Below are positions 36,805 through 43,921 of a stretch of DNA of 64,000 nucleotides, piece by piece. Source of the DNA: Deltaproteobacteria bacterium. Lineage in GTDB: Bacteria > Desulfobacterota > Desulfarculia > Adiutricales > Adiutricaceae. The notes under the pieces are model-generated. The model saw only the letters and a program-made list of their open reading frames with translations, was not told the DNA's origin and did not search any database. Position 1 is the stretch's first letter, and the number at the start of each line of letters is the position of its first letter. The stretch lies in NCBI GenBank assembly GCA_031264015.1, contig JAISET010000198.1, forward strand, positions 1 through 64,000. The letters are read 5' to 3'. A program made the translations under genes and the position numbers.

Positions 36805-37524
36805 GTGTTCATAGATGAGGCTCTGGTCGTCAAAGTCACCAACGAGATCGTCAGGCGCATGACCGCGGGCGCCGCGGGTCCTCAAGCCGCCGCCCGCGGG
36901 GTCCTCCTGCTGGCGGGCCCGACGGGGAGCCTGACCCCGGCCTGCCTGGACCGACTGTCCAAGTCCCTCGACATCCGCCAGCTCTCCGGCCTGGACGCCG
37001 CCTCCTGGCCCAAGGCCCCGCTTCTGGTGACCCGGCTGGGCCTGCAGGCGCTGGTCCAGGTCGCCTCCGGCGACGAGGGCTGCACCACCGAGGGCCGGGC
37101 GCTGCTGCATGCCCTTTTGGAGGGCCGCCCCGCCCTGGCCCTGAAAAGCGGGATCGCCTGGAGGTCCCTGCCGCCGGCGGCGCCAAGGGTCTTTCTGACC
37201 ATTTATCAGACGGCCGAGACGACCTTGAAAAACGCCGGCCTGAAGATCGTCGACGAGGGCGAGATCGCCGCCGCCCTGGCGGCCGGACAAAATCCGTTCG
37301 TCCAGACGGGGCCCGCCCAGTCTTTCAACTCCTGCGCCCGCGGGGGCCCGGTCCCGCCGTCCGGGCCCGCCGGGTCCGGAAAGGTCTACGCGGAGTCCCT
37401 GGTGGCGGCGATGTTTCCGGCCGGCTCGGCCGGGTCTCTGACCCTGCGCCCCGGCGACATTCTCACGCCCCTGGCCCGCGACTACCTGGCGGCCAACAAA
37501 ATTCCCGTCGACAGGCAGTCGTGA
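36805..37524 (+). CDS. Ethanolamine-locus conserved hypothetical protein (eut_hyp type)
   Basis: The 239-residue protein begins MFIDEALVVKVTNEIVRRM and continues with an alternating strand-helix pattern (GVLLLAGPTGSLTPACL, KAPLLVTRLGLQALVQVASG, GRALLHALLEGRPALALKSGIAWR). It resembles the hypothetical protein encoded next to eutN in Firmicutes-type eut operons (the TIGR02536-like group). A C-terminal part (VLTPLARDYLAANKIPVDR-like) repeats the ending seen in EutT-type or flavoprotein-like 'dpa' domains; that likeness is weak. No activity is known. The GTG at 36805 has GGGAGC six bases upstream. eutN follows after 10 bp. Confidence 0.7.
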   Translation: MFIDEALVVKVTNEIVRRMTAGAAGPQAAARGVLLLAGPTGSLTPACLDRLSKSLDIRQLSGLDAASWPKAPLLVTRLGLQALVQVASGDEGCTTEGRALLHALLEGRPALALKSGIAWRSLPPAAPRVFLTIYQTAETTLKNAGLKIVDEGEIAAALAAGQNPFVQTGPAQSFNSCARGGPVPPSGPAGSGKVYAESLVAAMFPAGSAGSLTLRPGDILTPLARDYLAANKIPVDRQS

Positions 37525-37534
37525 GGAGGCGCCC

Positions 37535-37807
37535 ATGATCATCGCCAAAGTTATCGGAACGGTCTGGGCCACCAAGAAGGTCCCCACCCTGGAGGGCTGG
37601 AAGCTTCTGGTGGTCAGGACCACCTCCTCGGGCGGCCCCGAGACGCTGGTGGCCGCCGACCAGATCGGGGCCGGCGTCGGGGAGGACGTGCTGATCACCA
37701 AGGGCAGCGTCTCCCGCGCCGCCGTCCAGGGGCCCCCCAGCCCCATCGACGCCGTGGTGGTGGGCATCATCGACAGCCTGGAGGTCGAGCGCGGCCTGCT
37801 GGAGTAG
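37535..37807 (+). CDS. eutN: EutN/CcmL pentameric vertex protein (BMC-P)
   Basis: The 90-residue beta-barrel protein begins MIIAKVIGTVWATKKVPTLEGWKLLVVR, the typical EutN/CcmL opening, with LVAADQIGAGVGEDVLITKGS and DAVVVGIIDSLEVE later. Pentamers cap the vertices and close the shell. GAGGAGG precedes the ATG. It is the only vertex gene in the window, so the shell set (EutS, EutL, EutM twice, EutN, PduT) is complete in principle. Confidence 0.96.
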   Translation: MIIAKVIGTVWATKKVPTLEGWKLLVVRTTSSGGPETLVAADQIGAGVGEDVLITKGSVSRAAVQGPPSPIDAVVVGIIDSLEVERGLLE

Positions 37808-37977
37808 CGGACATTAATCCGGCGGACCGCCCGCCCGCCGGAGCCGACCGGCCGGACCGCCGGCCCGGACTTTTCAACAAACCAAGGCGGACCGGCGCGC
37901 AGGCGCCCCGCCGGAAGACGCGCGACCCGCGCCCGCCGGAAATTTTCCCGGACGCGCGGGGGGAGGGGGAGGAACCG

Positions 37978-38430
37978 ATGGCCGACGTCGACAGGAAAGA
38001 GCTGGAGAGCCTGGTCAGGAAAATCATCGCCGAACACATGGCCGCCGGGACGACGCCTCCCTGGAAGACGGTGGACCCGAGCGGGGTCATGTCGGTCAGG
38101 ACCGCCCAGGTGCGCCCCGAGCCCTTCGACACGGGCAAGGAGGGCGACAAGGTCTTTTTAAAGGACATCTCCGAGCTCTCCGAGAGCCCCAGGCTGGGCT
38201 TCGGGGTCATGGAGATGGACCGCTCGGTCTTCAAGTGGACCCTGAACTACGACGAGGCCGACTACATTATCGAGGGGACCCTGGAGATCCTCATCGACGG
38301 GCGCAAGGTGGTCGGCAACGCCGGGGACGTCGTCTTCATCCCGGCCCGCTCCACCATCGAGTTCTCGGCCCCGGGCTTCGTCAGGTTCTTCTACTGCGTC
38401 TACCCGGCCAACTGGCAGGACTGCGTCTGA
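37978..38430 (+). CDS. eutQ: EutQ-like cupin (reported acetate kinase of the eut pathway)
   Basis: The 150-residue protein has a cupin core (DYIIEGTLEILIDGRKVVGNAGDVVFIPARSTIEFSAPGFVRFFYCVYP) matching the C-terminal domain of EutQ. The N-terminal helix DRKELESLVRKIIAEHM, followed by a linker with glycine, threonine and proline, looks like an encapsulation peptide. EutQ of Salmonella was reported to act as acetate kinase in place of an Ack enzyme and to be needed under anaerobic conditions. GAGGAACCG precedes the ATG. It is shorter than enteric EutQ (about 230), as in Firmicutes. Confidence 0.9.
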   Translation: MADVDRKELESLVRKIIAEHMAAGTTPPWKTVDPSGVMSVRTAQVRPEPFDTGKEGDKVFLKDISELSESPRLGFGVMEMDRSVFKWTLNYDEADYIIEGTLEILIDGRKVVGNAGDVVFIPARSTIEFSAPGFVRFFYCVYPANWQDCV

Positions 38431-38566
38431 GAAAACGGCCCCCGGCCCGCCCGGCCCGCCCGGCCCGCCCGGCCGTCCGTCCGGCCGCGGACCCCGGCGA
38501 AAATTTCACCGCCGCCGCCCCCGCGGACGCCGCCCCCGTCCCGCTGGTTTCAGGGGAGACAAACCC

Positions 38567-39319
38567 ATGCCCGTTCTGACCGAAACCGAGCTCAGGCGCA
38601 GCCTCATGGACCGGACCGTCGCCACCTGGACGATCCCCCGGGGGACCGTGCCGACGCCCGCCGCCCTGGACTTTCTCAAAGAAAGAGGGATAACCCCGGT
38701 CTACGCCCCGGCCGAGACCGTCAAGGACGCCCGCTTCCGGGAGCTGCCCCCGGGCTCGTTCGTCGGGCCCGGCGGCGAGACCCTGGACCGCAAGCCCGAG
38801 TCCATGACGCATCTGTCCGGCCGGCGGCTGGTCTCCAAAAACCATCCGGTCATCGCTTTCCGGGGCAAACTGGACAGCCTCTGCGCGCAGATCGTCTCGG
38901 CGCAGCTTCTGGGCTCGCAGCTGGGCCGGGAGGACTTCGTCGCGGACCTGGGGGAGGTTTCCGAGTTCGTCAGACGCCTTCTGCCCTGCGAGCTGAGGGG
39001 CGAGCCGGTCCCGCCCATGCTGCTGTGCGGCTGGGACGCGGCGGCGGTCAAAGAGAGAAGCCACCACCCGCAGAAGTATTTCGGCGTCGGGCACATGAAG
39101 TCCGCCCTCGGGATGGGGGCCCTCTCCGTCTCGCTGAACGTCCTGCGCGCCCAGGCCCGGGAGACCGAGCTGGCCGCGGCCAGGGCCTTCGTCGACGACC
39201 GGGGCGAATCGGCCCGCGAGGACCTCGTCACGGCCCTGAACCGGCTTTCGAGCCTCCTCTACGTTCTCATGTACAAGTACCTCCCGGCGGGCTTCGTCCC
39301 CGAGGGGGCCGGAATCTAG
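38567..39319 (+). CDS. eutT: EutT, corrinoid adenosyltransferase of the ethanolamine pathway
   Basis: The 250-residue protein shows the EutT features MTHLSGRRLVSKNHPVIAFRGKLDSLCAQIVSAQLLGSQLG followed by DLGEVSEFVRRLLPCEL, a PduO-like helical core with YFGVGHM. EutT transfers the adenosyl group of ATP to reduced cobalamin and so supplies the cofactor for EutBC. I do not see the HX11CCXXC metal motif of Salmonella EutT as such; only single cysteines (in SLCAQI and LLPCEL) occur in that region. GGGGAG lies before the ATG. eutA starts 12 bp after its stop. Confidence 0.88.
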   Translation: MPVLTETELRRSLMDRTVATWTIPRGTVPTPAALDFLKERGITPVYAPAETVKDARFRELPPGSFVGPGGETLDRKPESMTHLSGRRLVSKNHPVIAFRGKLDSLCAQIVSAQLLGSQLGREDFVADLGEVSEFVRRLLPCELRGEPVPPMLLCGWDAAAVKERSHHPQKYFGVGHMKSALGMGALSVSLNVLRAQARETELAAARAFVDDRGESAREDLVTALNRLSSLLYVLMYKYLPAGFVPEGAGI

Positions 39320-39331
39320 GGGGGGGGCGGC

Positions 39332-40786
39332 TTGGCCGAGAGCCTGACAAGCGTCGGGATCGACCTGGGCACCACCACCACCCAGGTGGTCTTCAGCCGG
39401 CTGACCGTCGAGAACACGGCCGGCGCGGCCTCGGTGCCCCGCGTCCAGATCGTCGAAAAAAAGATCATCCACCAGGGCGGCATCCACTTCACCCCGCTTT
39501 TGGGCCCCTCCGTCATCGACGCCGAGGGGGTGCTGGCCCTGGTGGAGGGCGAGTACCGGGACGCCGGGCTCAAGCCCTCGGACGTCTCCGCCGGCGCCGT
39601 CATCATCACCGGGGAGACGGCCCGCAAGGAGAACAGCGAGAAGGTCCTGCGAACCCTGAGCGGCCTGGCGGGCGACTTCGTGGTGGCCACGGCCGGGAGC
39701 GACCTCGAGTCCATCCTGGCGGGCCGCGGGGCCGGCACCGCCCGGATGAGCAAAAACTCGCCCGGCCGGGCCCTGGCCAACCTCGACATCGGCGGCGGGA
39801 CCACCAACATCGCCGTCTTTTTGGACGGCCTGCCCGTCGAGACCTCGTGCCTGGACATAGGCGGCCGCCAGATCATGGTCGACGGCCCGAAAGGCTTTTA
39901 CGGCCGGGTCTCCCCCAAGTACGCGGAGCTGGGCGCCGGACTGGGCCTCAGGTTCGAGGAGGGGGGCCGGGTCGACCGGGGGGACCTGGACCGTCTCTGC
40001 GGGCGCCTGGCCGAGATCCTGGCCCTGTCCCTGGGCCTCGCGCCCGTCTCGGACCGGGACCGGCGGGACCTCGAGCTGATGATCACCGCCCACCCGCTGG
40101 CGGGGGCGACGCCCGTCCGGGGGCTGACCTTCTCCGGCGGGGTGGCCGACTGCGTCTACGGCGCCGGGCCCGCCGACCCTTTTCTGTACGGGGACGTCGG
40201 CCCTCTTTTGGGGAGGGCCGTGGCCCGCTGCCCCATGTTCCGGGACGCGGAGATCCTCAGACCCCTGGAGACCATCAGGGCCACCGTGGTGGGGGCCGGC
40301 TCCAACTCCCTGGAGCTCTCCGGCTCCACGGTCACCGTCAGCCACCCGGACGTCCTGCCCCTGAAGAACGTCCCCATCCTGAAGCTCGCCGCCGAGGACG
40401 AGGCCGACGACCACCGGTATCTGAGCTCCCGGCTGGCCGAGAAGGTCTCCTGGTTCCGGGAGGGCGAGGACGGCGGCCACCAGACCCTGGCCGTGGCCTT
40501 GAAGGGCCCCCGGAACCCAACTTACGAAAAAGTGGTGGGACTCGGGGACAAGCTGGTCGAAGGTCTGGACTACTATCTCTCCGACAATGACGTCCTGATC
40601 GTCGTGGTGGAGAACGACCTGGCCAAGAGCCTCGGGCAGGCTTTGTCCGCGGCCCTGCCCGACAAGAAGATCGTCTCCCTGGACACCGTCATGGTCGAGA
40701 ACGGCGACTACATCGACATCGGCCTCCCCGTGGCCGGCGGCAGGGTGGTCCCCGTGGTCGTCAAGACCCTGGTCTTCGGCAGATGA
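39332..40786 (+). CDS. eutA: EutA, reactivating factor for ethanolamine ammonia-lyase
   Basis: The 484-residue actin/Hsp70-fold protein has SVGIDLGTTTTQVVFSRL as phosphate loop 1, LANLDIGGGTTNIAVFLDG as loop 2, and EutA-type ITGETARKENSEKVLRTLSGLAGDFVVATAGSD. It removes damaged cobalamin from EutBC in exchange for fresh adenosylcobalamin with ATP. The TTG start at 39332 is preceded by a run of G that can act as ribosome binding site, and it lies 12 bp after eutT, so translation is probably coupled. It is well separated (about 224 bp) from pduS downstream. Confidence 0.93.
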   Translation: MAESLTSVGIDLGTTTTQVVFSRLTVENTAGAASVPRVQIVEKKIIHQGGIHFTPLLGPSVIDAEGVLALVEGEYRDAGLKPSDVSAGAVIITGETARKENSEKVLRTLSGLAGDFVVATAGSDLESILAGRGAGTARMSKNSPGRALANLDIGGGTTNIAVFLDGLPVETSCLDIGGRQIMVDGPKGFYGRVSPKYAELGAGLGLRFEEGGRVDRGDLDRLCGRLAEILALSLGLAPVSDRDRRDLELMITAHPLAGATPVRGLTFSGGVADCVYGAGPADPFLYGDVGPLLGRAVARCPMFRDAEILRPLETIRATVVGAGSNSLELSGSTVTVSHPDVLPLKNVPILKLAAEDEADDHRYLSSRLAEKVSWFREGEDGGHQTLAVALKGPRNPTYEKVVGLGDKLVEGLDYYLSDNDVLIVVVENDLAKSLGQALSAALPDKKIVSLDTVMVENGDYIDIGLPVAGGRVVPVVVKTLVFGR

Positions 40787-41010
40787 GGGGAGTTGTCCGG
40801 CGGTTCGGCGTCTTATGTCTGACGTTGTCATATTGACGACAATTTTTCTTCATTTCTTGTTTCGCATGCGCGTCCGACGGTCGGTCGGTCGGTTGTTTAT
40901 TTAGCGGCCGGTCAGTTTTCTTTCGTTTGGCCACAATTTTTCCCCAGGCCTCGGTCCCGCCCGGCGGGCCCGACAATTTATACGGCCGAGCCTGCCGGCC
41001 GCGGATTTTC

Positions 41011-42348
41011 ATGGACAAGGATCAACTTATATCGCTGGTCGCCGGCGCGGGCGTGGTCGGGGCCGGCGGGGCGGGATTCCCGACCGCGGTGAAACTCGCG
41101 GCCAGCCCCGAGTACGTCCTGGTCAACGGGGCCGAGTGCGAGCCTCTTTTGCGGGTCGACCAGCAGCTGGCCCGGGAGCGGGCGGGGGACCTGGCCGAGG
41201 CCCTGGAGGCCGTGGTCGGGGCCCTGGGCGCCAAAGAGGGGATCCTGGCCTTTAAGGAGAAATATCACGGGGCCGTCGACGCCCTGGGGGGCAGGATCAA
41301 GAACAAGCCGAGCCTGAGCCTCCGGCCCCTGGGCAACTACTACCCCATGGGCGACGAGCAGGTCCTGGTCTACGAGGTCCTGGGCCGCGTCGTCCCGGAG
41401 GGCGGGCTGCCCCTGGCCTGCGGGGCCCTGGTCATGAACGTCGAGAGCCTTTTGAACGTTTATGACGCCCTCAGCGTCAAAAAGCCCGTCACCGAGACCT
41501 GGCTGACCGTCGCCGGCGCCGTGGCCCGGCCCGCCACCTACAAGGTCCCGGTGGGGGTCTCCATGCGCGAGGTGGTCGACTTCTCGGGGGGGGCCTTGGT
41601 CCCCGACCCCGTCGTCATCAACGGCGGCCCCATGATGGGCAGGCTCGAGGAGGATTTGTCCGCCCCCGTGACCAAGCTGACCAAGGGCCTGATAGTGCTG
41701 GGCCGGGACCACCCGCGGGCCGTCTCGAAAATGAGGCGCCTCGGGCAGATGATGCGGATCGCCAGGACCGCCTGCTGCCACTGCATGTTCTGCACGGACC
41801 TCTGCCCCCGCTATCTGCTGGGCCACCGCCTGCATCCCGACAAGGTCATGCGCCTGGCCTCCTACGGGCGCGCGGGGCTGCCCGCGGACAGGGCCGGGGA
41901 GGTCTTCCTCTGCTGCGAGTGCGGCCTCTGCGAGCAGGCCTGCGTCATGGGCCTGCAGCCCTGGCGGCTCAACCGCGAGCTCAAAGGCGAGCTGGGCCCG
42001 GCCGTCTCCAAGAGTTTTCAGCGTCGGACCCCGGCTTCGGTCAACCGTTTCCGCTCCATGCGGCGCTACCCCATCCCCAAGCTGGTCCAAAGGCTGGGCC
42101 TCTCCCAGTTTGAGAGGATCGAGGCGCCCCTGGCCGACTTCACCATGACCCCGGCTTCCGTCAGACTCCTGCTCAAGCAGCACCTGGGCGCCCCCGCGGC
42201 GCCCGGAGTCTCGCCGGGGGACCATGTCTCCCGAGGGGACGTCGTGGCCGCCCCGCCCGAGGGCGCCCTGGGGGCCGCGGTCCACGCCAGCGTCTCCGGG
42301 GTGGTCAGAAGCGTCGACCAGACGGCGATAGTCGTCGACGCGGGATGA
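41011..42348 (+). CDS. pduS: PduS-like cobalamin reductase (RnfC-like flavo-iron-sulfur protein)
   Basis: The 445-residue protein begins MDKDQLISLVAGAGVVGAGGAGFPTAVKL, the RnfC/PduS nucleotide region, followed by GAECEPLLRVDQQL and the soluble-ligand-binding domain. Two [4Fe-4S] motifs are complete: CCHCMFCTDLC (residues 255-265) and CCECGLCEQAC (301-311). The C-terminus resembles a biotinyl/RnfC-type domain. PduS uses NADH and FMN to reduce cobalamin so that an adenosyltransferase can act, and it binds PduT in the propanediol shell. Its presence behind eutA in an ethanolamine locus suggests an analogous role with EutT and the PduT-like protein that follows. The ATG at 41011 is chosen by the glycine-rich N-terminus; its ribosome binding site is weak. 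Confidence 0.9.
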   Translation: MDKDQLISLVAGAGVVGAGGAGFPTAVKLAASPEYVLVNGAECEPLLRVDQQLARERAGDLAEALEAVVGALGAKEGILAFKEKYHGAVDALGGRIKNKPSLSLRPLGNYYPMGDEQVLVYEVLGRVVPEGGLPLACGALVMNVESLLNVYDALSVKKPVTETWLTVAGAVARPATYKVPVGVSMREVVDFSGGALVPDPVVINGGPMMGRLEEDLSAPVTKLTKGLIVLGRDHPRAVSKMRRLGQMMRIARTACCHCMFCTDLCPRYLLGHRLHPDKVMRLASYGRAGLPADRAGEVFLCCECGLCEQACVMGLQPWRLNRELKGELGPAVSKSFQRRTPASVNRFRSMRRYPIPKLVQRLGLSQFERIEAPLADFTMTPASVRLLLKQHLGAPAAPGVSPGDHVSRGDVVAAPPEGALGAAVHASVSGVVRSVDQTAIVVDAG

Positions 42349-42549
42349 CGATGACGGTGACGACGACGACGGCGACGACGGCGGGGGATAAACAAACGAC
42401 CGGTTTGATTTGGACGGGCGTCAACTTTAATTTGGGCTGGCGTCAGCCGCGCGGACGGGCCGGAGACGCCGGCCGGCCGTTATTTTGGAACTAAAAGAAC
42501 GCTTTAAGCACGCTTTGGTTTTGGCAGGACATGAGGGTTTGGGTAGGAT

Positions 42550-43098
42550 ATGAGCACAGCTCTCGGACTAGTCGAGTTTAAAACCGTCCCGGTTGGTCTG
42601 GAGGCCACCGACGAAATGCTCAAGGCCGCGGAGGTCGTCCTGGTTTTGGCGACGCCGATCTGCCCTGGCAAGTTCGTCACCGTGGTCTCCGGCCAGGTGG
42701 CCAACGTGACCACCTCGGTCAACAAGGCCGTCGACCGGGCGGGCCATTTCCTGGTGGAGTCCCACGTCCTGACCAACGTCGACGACGCCGTCCTGCCCGC
42801 CCTCTCCGGCACGACGGAGCCGTCGCGGCTGGAGTCCCTGGGCGTCGTCGAGACCTTCGCCGCCGTCACCGCCGTCAGGGCCGGGGACACCGTGGCCAAG
42901 GCCGCCAACGTCGTCCTGCTGGACATCCGCCTGGCCCGCGGCCTGGGCGGCAAGGGCGAGGTCATCTTCACCGGCGAGCTGGGCCAGGTCGAGGCCGCCC
43001 GCAAGGCCGTCGAGGAGAGGCTGGGCCAGGACGGCGGGCTGGTCAGCTCCGTGGTCATCGCCAGGCCCCACAAGGACCTCTGGGCGGCCGTCGTCTAG
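42550..43098 (+). CDS. pduT: PduT-like trimeric shell protein with [4Fe-4S] pore cysteine
   Basis: The 182-residue protein is a tandem BMC (two domains: ALGLVEFKTVPVGLEATDEMLKAAEV and LGVVETFAAVTAVRAGDTVAKAANV). The segment ICPGKF puts a cysteine at residue 38, the position at which PduT trimers bind a [4Fe-4S] cluster in the central pore, and RPHKDLWAAV matches the PduT ending. It therefore probably conducts electrons across the shell, in partnership with PduS. It is the last gene of the locus, 201 bp after pduS, and is followed by a terminator. Confidence 0.93.
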   Translation: MSTALGLVEFKTVPVGLEATDEMLKAAEVVLVLATPICPGKFVTVVSGQVANVTTSVNKAVDRAGHFLVESHVLTNVDDAVLPALSGTTEPSRLESLGVVETFAAVTAVRAGDTVAKAANVVLLDIRLARGLGGKGEVIFTGELGQVEAARKAVEERLGQDGGLVSSVVIARPHKDLWAAVV

Positions 43099-43134
43099 GG
43101 CGGGACCTGGGGAACGCGCAGGCCCGACGCCATT

Positions 43135-43161
43135 AAAAAAGCCCTCTCGCCGGGGCTTTTT
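43135..43161 (+). terminator. Terminator at the end of the eut/pdu locus
   Basis: AAAAAAGCCC (43135-43144) pairs with GGGCTTTTT (43153-43161) around TCTCGCCG, giving a G/C stem flanked by A and U tracts. It lies about 37 bp after the pduT stop. Confidence 0.8.
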
Positions 43162-43267
43162 CATTCCGCGGACTGAAATTTCCCAAGACGGCCGTCACCG
43201 CCTTATCCGACGTCCCCGCCTTGTCCGACCTCCCCGCCTTGCCCGAGACGCTCCGGGGTCCGGAAAC

Positions 43268-43301
43268 AAAAAACCCTCGGGAGCGGGAATTCCCAAGGGT
43301 T
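43268..43301 (-). terminator. Terminator downstream of tRNA-Lys
   Basis: AACCCTCGGGA (43272-43282) pairs with TCCCAAGGGTT (43291-43301) with a single mismatch. On the minus strand the stem is followed by a T run (A run at 43268-43273 on the plus strand). It ends about 30 bp past the tRNA 3' end. Confidence 0.78.
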
Positions 43302-43330
43302 CTTCCAAAAGCGTCCGCTTTTTTAATTTT

Positions 43331-43405
43331 TGGTGCGCCATGAAGGACTCGAACCTTCAGCCTAATGATTAAGAGTCATTTGCTCTACCATTGAGCTAAT
43401 GGCGC
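43331..43405 (-). tRNA. tRNA-Lys (CUU)
   Basis: The acceptor GCGCCAT pairs with ATGGCGC, the discriminator is A and CCA is encoded (43331-43333). The D arm AGCTCAATGGTAGAGC, the anticodon loop CTCTTAA with CUU, and the T arm GGTTCGAGTCC are all present. The anticodon CUU reads AAG lysine codons. Confidence 0.96.
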
Positions 43406-43677
43406 GACTCTGAATTTCCCTTTATATCAGCCGGCGTTTTTTTTGTCAAGAAAAAAATTAGAAATGATTAGAAATAAAAAACGTCCGCAACCGCCACCTT
43501 TTACCGACTGTCAGGGCCTCGCCCGGGAAGCCGGCGTCAGGCCCCGCCCCCGCGGCCTGCCAGCTTTATGCTATAATTGCCGGGTGGCTGGAAACTGACT
43601 CCGGAAACTGACTTGGGAGCCCTTTGGCCAGAACTTATATGCCGGGTCCCGGACTTTGCGGCCCCGCGGGCGCCGTC

Positions 43678-43745
43678 CCGTCTTGTTCGTCTTGTTCGTC
43701 TTGTTCGTCTTGTTTGTTTTGTTCGTCTTGTTTGTTTTGTTTGTT
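43678..43745. repeat. Tandem repeat of a 9-bp unit
   Basis: CGTCTTGTT repeats about seven times with T-for-C variants (TGTTTTGTT), directly adjacent and without spacers. It lies about 175 bp upstream of the Kef-type gene, downstream of the tRNA-Lys promoter. A microsatellite at this place could vary and affect spacing. Confidence 0.88.
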
Positions 43746-43921
43746 CTTAATTGCCTGTCAGTTTCAACTGGCCTTGAAAGCGCTAATTTTTTAAAAATAT
43801 GACCTGTTTGTAACATAAATTCATCAGGGCCGTCGCACACTTTTTCGCCAGCGCGTTTTTTCGAGCCCGAGCCCGCCGCCGCCCTTTCTCCACCATTCAA
43901 ACGTCTAATAATGGAAGCCCC

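Noticed and set aside
38381-40831. Long minus-strand open frame of about 816 codons opposite eutT/eutA
   Set aside because: It is antisense to well recognised genes and its translation is rich in Gly/Ala/Asp/Val without any domain, as expected for shadow frames in GC-rich DNA.
40978-42285. Minus-strand open frame opposite pduS
   Set aside because: Antisense shadow of the PduS-like gene.
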